From contig JADLZK010012337.1 in the NCBI GenBank assembly GCA_015847255.1, forward strand, positions 2,170,001 to 2,234,000: a stretch of DNA of 64,000 nucleotides. The letters run 5' to 3'. Source of the stretch: Hyparrhenia diplandra (taxonomy: Eukaryota > Streptophyta > Magnoliopsida > Poales > Poaceae). A program made the position numbers and the translations under genes. Positions 57,320 through 64,000 of this stretch are shown in pieces. The notes beneath the pieces were generated by a model. That model had not been told where the DNA came from. It worked only from the letters and a program-made list of their open reading frames with translations, and did not search any database. Position 1 is the stretch's first letter. Each line of letters starts with the position of its first letter.

Positions 57320-60300
57320 TAGCGTCATGGCTCGGTGATGAAGCTAGCAAGAACAAGGATCATCATCCGAAATTTCGGAAACCAATATACGGCGACCCGA
57401 ATCTGCGGATGAGCTCCTCGAAGAATTGAAGAAGCGCTCGGGGCGCAATCAACGCCGCCCGGGCGGCCTTCTTCAAGAGTTGTCACAAGGATAGGCAAGA
57501 TCGTGTACATCAATACACCAAGCCTGTCTACTTTGCACTTGCTCTGGCGAGCCACCATCAAAAAGAGGTAATCCCGCTGTTGGCGACAACCTATAAATAA
57601 TGATGTTGCTATTACTCATGATGGTGTTGCTAAGATAATAGTAGACCGGAATTCGGGTTTAGGCGATATGATGCAAGGTCTCATTGATAAATTAGATAAA
57701 ACGCTTGCAAATCATAGAAGGGACTTCAACCGATAACACATAATCGGAGGCGTACTTCAATCGGTTTTAGTGTCACCATCGGTTGTTGCGCCCCAAACAA
57801 CAACTCAAGTATCAATATGGTATGCCTTTGGATATGGTTCCACATATTCCTCAACCACAATCGGCTCTTATGGCTTACGCCGTTAGAACCGTCTTTGGTG
57901 GAGCTAGCACATCCGCGAGGCAATAAAGGATCGGCTCAATTGAGAACCGATCATGAGGCATCCAGAATTGGGGGTGCATAACACGCGTGCTAAATTCGGC
58001 GGGGGCAACCTCCATTACCGAATCTTAACCCCAATCCTACACACAATTCGGGGATGAACGTTCCTTTACCGGGGGGCAATCAATGCCACGACCGCCACCG
58101 AATTATGTGAATAATCAAGTTGTGAATGCAGGAAACACGGCGAGTTCCGATAGCATAGATGCTATTCTAGCTAAATTTAGAGATGACTTCTCTAAATCAA
58201 TGGAGAAAAAAATCGGGAATTCGTCTTGATTCTTTCGATACCTCTTATCAAAAACCGTACCCTTCCGCGTTTGATTATATGAATCTTGTAGGTTGTTTCG
58301 GAAGGTACCGATTTTTTTGAAATTTAGTGGTAATGATAATAAAACTACCATGGAACATATTAGTATGTATCTTGCTCAACTAGGAACGGCTAGTACCTTG
58401 GAACATATGAAGATTCGCAATTTTCCTTTATCTCTTCTTGATCTTGCTTTTTTCATGGTTTTCATCTTTACCGCTTGTTCCATTATGTCCTGGGCTATTT
58501 TAGAAGAGAAATTTCATGCTCACTTTTATTGTGGAGTCCAAGAGACTAGATTGTCCCATCTTGCATGCATTAAACAAGGGCGTGATGAGTTAGTCCTAGA
58601 TTTCTTTAAGAGATATAGGGAAACTAGAAGTCGTTGTTTTAATGTTCGATATCCGAAAAGGGATTTAGTTGATTTTGCTTTTCTTTGGTTTGCATTCTAA
58701 TATTAAAGAAAAACTTGAGTTCGGCAATTTAATACTTTGAATCAATTGATTGAGAGGGCCGTTTCGGTTGAATCGCGCCTTAAAGATTCTCGTGATGGCA
58801 ACTATCGTTCTCATCGTGCCAATGTGCACATACTCGATGGTCATTCTTCATCGGATGATGAGAGCAAAGAGGTATTGGCCGCTGAAATTAGGTGGCGGGG
58901 AAAATAAACAAGTAACTTGCCCTTCTCTCAAGCCGATTAATAGGAATCGGAATGAGGAAGTAAAGTTTACTTTTGATACATCTAAATGTGACCGAATATT
59001 CGATGAATTATTGAAAATCGGATACATTAAGATTAAATATGTTATGCCTTCTGCGCAGATGTGTTGAAGAAACGGGCTTTTGCAAATATCATGAATCTTA
59101 TTCTCATGCAACTAACGATTGTCATGCTTTCCGTCGGCGGTACAATCGCTCTTAATGAGGGCGATTAAGTCTTACCGACATGCAACTAGACAAGAATCCT
59201 TTTCGGTGCATGTGATTGAAGCTAAAAAGCCCGAAATCAAGACACTTGAAGTCAAGGCTCGCCATCTTGATCCGGCCCCGAGCAAGCTTCTACAACTCAA
59301 GGCATGAACGTGATCATTGGTGAGCCTCGCCCGCACCGAATGTTCCTAAGAATTCGGGACGGCAAGTGTTGGTTAACCAAACTGAAGAAGGCAAGACAAA
59401 GCTTACCATTGTGGCTAGCTCGGCGCAAGCATTACGGCGTCAAGCGTGGCTAGATGGTCGATGCAAAAAGCAGACAAGACCAGCTAGGCGATTGAAGAAA
59501 TCGCCAAGACGATCAAGCTCAAGCGCTAACTAAGCGGTTGAACCGACTACCTTAGTCGGATCTGCGCCACTCACGAGGGTTCTAGCTCCCTTGCTTCCGG
59601 TATGCATACGATAAAAACATTCGTTCCACAAAAACAGGAGGTTGGAGTGTGGAAGACTAGTGAGCCAAAGGTCAAGAAGCATATCAAGCCATTATGTGAA
59701 TTTGACAGACTTTTGGCGAAATACAAGAAGGAAAAGACCGATTCCAAGAATCGGCCAACAAAAAAGAGAGAGTTTACGCCTCCCAAGCGTGATGAAGGGA
59801 GAAATAAGCAAGTGGCTATGACTCCTACAAATGTTTCTTCTTCTTCACGGGTTGCACGTCCAAAGATGACTCGTTGGGGGCCACCATTATCACAAGTGGC
59901 GCCACCACCTCAATGGGGACCGAAGGGAGTGTTTATTCCCTATCCTTCGGGTCCTATGAAGGAAGGAGGCACTACAAACATGGCCTGACCTCTCTTTGTC
60001 TTTAGCCGATTGGGTCCACAATCGAGCTCTAGCGATACGAAGAAGAAGGAAGTGCTTACATCCCGGGAACTCACCTTTGAGCAAAAGGGGAAAGCGCCTA
60101 TCACAGCGGTATATGTTCCCAAGAAGATTGAAGTTGTTGAGAAGCTGCGCCAATTTCTACTCCTCGCCTTCCGTCATTATCGGTTCAATGATAGCTCCTA
60201 TTGTTGATGTCAACAAACCGATTGTGATTGAAGAGCAAGTGCCTCCTAAGAATGTTCAAGATCAAGCCATGGAGGAGGTTGCTGAAGCTCAAGATAAAAA

Positions 60301-60861
60301 GAAAAAGACTGTGGATCCTCGTTTCTTGCAGCCCAAGTGGTGCCCAGTTGATATCAATAAGACACAAAAGAGGAAGCTTCAATGAGCAAGACAAAGGATG
60401 CTCAAACGTTTATTTTGCCGCTTGACAAGGTGAAGGGCTAATCTTGTGGGGATTGTGCAAGAGATCAAGGACAAAGAGGTTGAGATGATTGCCGCCGCCA
60501 AGAGGATGTCTCAACCGATTGCTAAATCGGTCGAAGCCGGGTTATAATTCAAGAGCGGCCGCCCAAGCTTGTGGAGAAGGTGCCTGAACCAAAAGTTGAT
60601 CTTTTGGCACTTTTAGCGGATGGGACAACCAAGCTAAATGAGCAAATGGATAACTCAACCAAGACGGTTGGCGGGGCTGTCATTGCCCAAACCGGATTTA
60701 CCGACTTCGAGTCGGTTGAACCCAATTCCTTGTTTCGATGTGTCCGCAAGTGCGCTGAAGATTTTGCTGCCACCGCCGCCGCCTTGGTTGGCATTGAAGT
60801 GCCGATTGAGGATGAAGAGTTGGTGGATTATGAGCCTTCACCGCCACACGGCGAGGCCTAG
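57320..60861 (+). pseudogene. Gypsy-type gag polyprotein, second internal copy
   Basis: Same order of segments as in the first copy, ending SPPHGEA at 60861. It keeps intact some stretches broken in copy 1: the capsid part 58293-58700 with IMSWAILEEKFHAHFYCG runs in one frame, as does the 3' end 60571-60861. It is broken in others, for example around 58640, 59150 and 60380. Gag would form the particle. Enzymes would have to come from elsewhere. The alternating positions of the breaks suggest independent damage or consensus errors. Confidence 0.7.
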
Positions 60862-60875
60862 TGCTCTCAAACAAT

Positions 60876-60895
60876 GGGCGATGCATGCATCGCCC
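60876..60895 (+). repeat. Perfect 20-bp palindrome before the polypurine tract, second copy
   Basis: GGGCGATGCATGCATCGCCC is its own reverse complement. Thirteen bases later the CGATACATAGTATCG hairpin follows (60909-60925). The first copy has the same pair with small changes. Confidence 0.85.
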
Positions 60896-61026
60896 TTAGA
60901 ACAAAATGGCCGATACATAGTATCGCCCTTAGTTCTTGGACAACCGATACGATGGGCATTCGTGTTGTTTGGTTTTTCTTGTTTTGTTTTCGTGTTCGTG
61001 CACTTCTCACCGAAACAGGGGGCATA

Positions 61027-61842
61027 TGTTGACACCCAAAAATGGCATAGGCTAAACCACCGCAAAACTCGGACTTAGCCATATTTTGGAGGAGGATCGA
61101 AAACGGCTTTTACGGAAGGTGACCGGACTCTTGGGACGGACCGGGCGGCGCGTCGGTCCAGCGCCCGTCAGTCGCGTCGGTCCGGTCGGGTCGCGAAGAA
61201 GCGAGCCGGCCGGGACACCGACGGACGCGCCGTGCATCCGGTCCGGCGTCCGTCGTAGCGTCCGATCCGGTCGGTCGCTGCGGAGACCTCTACGCGGGCG
61301 ACCGGCCGGCAGGCCCGGTCAGGGTTGGTCGGCCCCGTCCGGTCACCGACGCAGGCCCGTGTCCGTCACGAGATCCGAACCGATTTGTTTCCAATCATGT
61401 TTTGGTCGGTTTTGGTACTTGGAAACGCCCCTAGGACGCCTTCCTAAAAGGATAAGACCACCCTCCCTATATAATGAAGGGGTTCATGGCGATTTGATCC
61501 CATCTACATCCAATCGTCATATACAACATATCTCTCAACTTTTTATCTCTTCCAAACCCTAAACTTGCTGTTCGACGACGAACTCCGCGTTCTCCGCCCG
61601 GCGTTCTAGGCGCGCATCCGCTGCTCCTAGGACAACCCTTGTGCGCGTCTCCCGACGGGTCTTCGGAGGTGCGTGAAAAGGTCTCCCGGCCGTCACCGAG
61701 CTCTACGTTGCCCTTACCGAACCCTAGATCGGTTTGGGTGATCACGCTGCGGTGCTCGCTGCTACTAGGTTGTTTAGCAACCTTCGTGGGCGCCCAAGGC
61801 CCTCTCGGTGTGTTGGTGCGAAGCCCTAAATTCGCGTCAACA
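61027..61842 (+). repeat. LTR 3 of the array
   Basis: It runs TGTTGACACCC...GCGTCAACA and is followed by GTTTG, the right half of the target duplication. It matches LTRs 1 and 2. Confidence 0.9.
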
Positions 61843-63948
61843 GTTTGAATCTGGCATCACAAATAGATCAGCATATATTTAGTTTTAATCAACTGTTCTT
61901 TTCCATAGCGCTGGTGTTCTGCACTGAAAATATTACTTTCTGGCAAAGTCAAAAAATTTCAGACCAGGGTGAAGTATCATGGTTTGATCTATTTGGGATC
62001 TCATAGCATGTTCCTTTTATTTGATCTGATGTCAAGCTAAAATGTAATAGCATACTTCAAATAATCACTGTAATACTTTACGGTGTTGTTTGCCGTAAAA
62101 TTCAGAATGTCCTACTCTAATTCATGTTGTGCAGTGGCTATGGCAAGGAGTAGAAGGAAACAGATAATTCAGAGTCATGATGAATATTTGTCAGAAGAGC
62201 ATATTGTACAAGAGAGCCATTGACAAAATACTGAGGCATCTGAACTTCATTCAAGTGCTAGATCTGTTGAGGTTGTTTCCTGAGAACTCCAATCGACGGT
62301 GCCATCCTAGAGGTATCTTCCATCCCATCTTCATTCTCAGATGTGGTTTTCATTTGTAATTGATTTTGCATCCTTCTCGAATTCCTAAATTATCTTTGAT
62401 CCCCAAATTGGTTTCTGATCAACTAATTTCATTTATTGTCTTTGTTCTGTGATCTCTTGTTCTTAATCAAAAGTATAGGCGGTAGAAGCATTGTGGTCAG
62501 TAGTCGTGCTCACGGTGGCCTTTCAGGGATATACTGAGTTACTAGCGTTTTGGCTGTATTAGTGATGTGGAAGGGCCAACAAAATCTTTTAACCTGTCAA
62601 TCGCTAATGTCTATTGATTCTTTACTATTCTTCGTTCAATAATCTCATATTTTCCCTACAGGTGAGTGCTACTCGGTTTTAGATATCATGACTTTTTGCA
62701 TTGTGTATAGATTTTTTTTCTAACTCACCCAGGTTACGGAAAATTCGACTTGTCCCAAGTGAACCTCAATGTTTTAGTATTGTTTATCTTCGACATGATC
62801 CAAACAGATTATATGTAACCCTCTACTTAAAAATCTTGTAATGAATAAACATCTACAGTCCTATTTTCGTGTACTGGATTTCCTTTTCTGCTGTAATTGT
62901 CATCAGTTTTATCATTGAACTTTAATTTCACAAATGCCGGTGCTTAGTTGATGCTCTTTCTCTTTCGGCAAGCAATCATGGATATCAAGTGCAAAGTCGC
63001 AGGTACAGAAGTAACTTTTTTTTAAACGTAATTTTTTTAAACTGTATGTATCTATTTTAACTTCCTTTAGCATGGATTTCAATATTTCTGAAATTGTGTT
63101 TCAGATTGACAGGATTAATTCAATCACTTAGCTTGCTACAGATATTATATCTTTTAAGTCTGACATCTTTTATCAAGTATTCTTTTTTGGCCTCTGAAGT
63201 CTTCAGTGTCAGGTGCTGTCCAAAATCATTTGTGCTTTTAAACCATTGTGCTTAGCAGCTTTAGTTTTTATTAATCTAATCACAGATTTCCGTACATGTA
63301 AATGCTCCTACATTTTCTTTGTAGATCCTCTGGACTTTTACATTGTCTCCAGATTTGCTGAACAAGGGTTATTAACGTGTTCTTAGTTTTGCCATGGCTG
63401 TATCTAGGTATCATTACAAGATCCGAAAACATGACTAATCTCTAGCTACAATAGTAGTAATCACATTGACTCAACTTTTGTTAGCAAATTCAAATGTGCG
63501 GTTGCGTACTTATGTTGTCAGATTAAACAAGATTAATTCCAGTAGCATATGGGGTGACTAAGAGCAAGACTAAGCAAAGTTGGACTCGGTTCGTTGAAAA
63601 CTTGAATGAAAGCAATTAGTACTCCTCCAGGGGTGTACATATGCCATGCTGGGTGTCAAAAACAAAGGAAGATCAAGTTGTGGAAATGCATGACAAGATA
63701 AGACATGATCATTGAGAATTTTTGTTTTTGAGATCAAAGATTGCTAGTAACATCAACATAAATAAAAAAAATAATCCAGATATCATCAAAGACCACATTG
63801 CAAAATCCAAGGCCCTTAAGCACCATGATGTCTTAATTTGTTGGCCTAGAAAAAAGAAGTGGTCTTCAATAGATTTAGGCATACAGTTAGTTTGGAAATG
63901 AAGACATGCACTTGTAGAGCTTGGCAAGTGACTAGAAAACCTTGAAGC
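61843..63948 (+). other. Intron-like sequence and exon candidates of the probable CACTA gene
   Basis: T-rich sequence with several acceptor-like CAG sites (61904, 62134, 62490, 63000). Apart from the exon at 62135 there is no convincing coding stretch. The minus-strand frame 63709-63963 has a hydrophobic C-terminus but no family. Confidence 0.35.
62135..62312 (+). pseudogene. Exon with the start of a CACTA-type basic protein, broken
   Basis: After TTGTGCAG, ATG 62140 opens MARSRRKQIIQSHDEYLSEE and runs 27 codons to a TGA. The sequence beyond stays coding-like (NTEASELHSSARSVEVVS in the same frame) up to a donor at 62312. A short basic N-terminus followed by an acidic, serine-rich part is common in En/Spm-type accessory proteins of cereals (Ptta/En/Spm family). 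The match is by pattern only. The stop may be a mutation or a sequence error. The leader exons at 51630 and 51777 would be joined to it across the nested LTR array. Confidence 0.35.
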
Positions 63949-64000
63949 TGTCGGGACCCCCATTTCGAGGATCCTTAATCACACGTATTTGCGTCGAGGA
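63949..64000 (+). repeat. Possible start of another LTR at the window edge
   Basis: TGTCGGGACCCCCATTTCGA and a following GGATCCTTAATCACACG resemble the 5' end of cereal Gypsy LTRs. Only 52 bp are visible, so neither the partner LTR nor the target duplication can be checked. Confidence 0.3.

Larger units (their letters stand above)
51860..61842 (+). mobile_element. Tandem LTR retrotransposon array: LTR-internal-LTR-internal-LTR
   Basis: Three LTRs of 816-822 bp (51860-52680, 56440-57261, 61027-61842) and two internal regions of about 3.76 kb alternate in one orientation. Primer sites follow LTRs 1 and 2, and polypurine tracts precede LTRs 2 and 3. Only the outer borders carry a target duplication: (G)TTTTG at 51854-51859 and GTTTG at 61843-61847, differing by one T. 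No duplication flanks the middle LTR. One insertion followed by recombination between LTRs of sister copies explains this. The internal regions encode a Gypsy-type Gag and no reverse transcriptase or integrase. Confidence 0.88.
51374..64000 (+). mobile_element. Probable CACTA (En/Spm-type) element, 5' part, running off the window
   Basis: It begins CACTACAAGAGAAACC at 51374, a canonical CACTA terminus. Subterminal TTGCAACG-type motifs follow within 100 bp, then a GC-rich leader with a splice donor at 51630, a small exon 51777-51803, and a later exon at 62135-62312. The 10-kb LTR array at 51860-61842 sits in the intron between the last two. No transposase core is in the window. The call rests on the terminus, the motif cluster and the exon series. 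Confidence 0.45.

Noticed and set aside
63709..63963. Minus-strand frame with a hydrophobic C-terminus
   Set aside because: A lone frame in AT-rich sequence with no family and no promoter. A chance frame is more likely.
1..64000. tRNA, rRNA and CRISPR arrays
   Set aside because: No cloverleaf, rRNA-like block or regularly spaced repeat array was seen. The tRNA-like matches are retrotransposon primer sites.

Overview
The window looks like transposon-dense nuclear DNA of a grass (Poaceae). The inference rests on the family types seen: FAR1-type Mutator elements carrying a Ulp1-like gene, gag-only LTR retrotransposons with the TGGTATC-type or TGGCGACT-type primer sites common in cereals, LINEs with a terminal hairpin plus poly(A), and GC-rich host coding sequence beside AT-rich spacers. 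I saw no rRNA, tRNA or CRISPR. I cannot name the species.

Layout. 1-8.0 kb: two related Gypsy-type LTRs in opposite orientations, the right one followed by a broken gag on the minus strand. 8.0-9.15 kb: a GC-rich LINE-like 3' end. 9.2-22.5 kb: two tandem minus-strand copies of a DUF716/TMEM45-type membrane protein gene. Copy A carries frameshifts. Copy B is split by a 9.3-kb LTR retrotransposon (12460-21781) that has gag-type modules but no pol. 22.6-26.15 kb: weakly gene-like and AT-rich sequence with small duplications. 26153-27758: a compact 1.6-kb LTR retrotransposon with LTRs, primer site, polypurine tract and 5-bp target duplication, whose only recognisable coding sequence is a linker-histone (H15) domain. 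28258-44723: a 16.5-kb Mutator-like element with long terminal inverted repeats and a 9-bp target duplication. It carries a minus-strand FAR1-type transposase gene, a plus-strand Ulp1/C48-like gene and a third gene I do not recognise. 46.3-50.4 kb: a minus-strand LINE fragment beside a plus-strand LINE with endonuclease, reverse transcriptase (YADD) and a poly(A) tail. 51374 to the window end: a probable CACTA element whose intron holds a 10-kb tandem array of the form LTR-internal-LTR-internal-LTR (51860-61842). Another LTR may begin at 63949.

How the pieces relate. The only clear host gene family is the DUF716 pair. Almost everything else is mobile DNA, partly nested: one LTR element inside DUF716 copy B and the three-LTR array inside the CACTA intron. 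Four LTR families show no reverse transcriptase or integrase in the sequence visible here, so they would depend on enzymes supplied in trans. Nearly every long reading frame is broken by single-base insertions or deletions, even between LTRs that are otherwise nearly identical. Part of the apparent decay may therefore be consensus error, and calls of 'pseudogene' should be read with that in mind. The strongest candidate for something new is the H15-domain retroelement.
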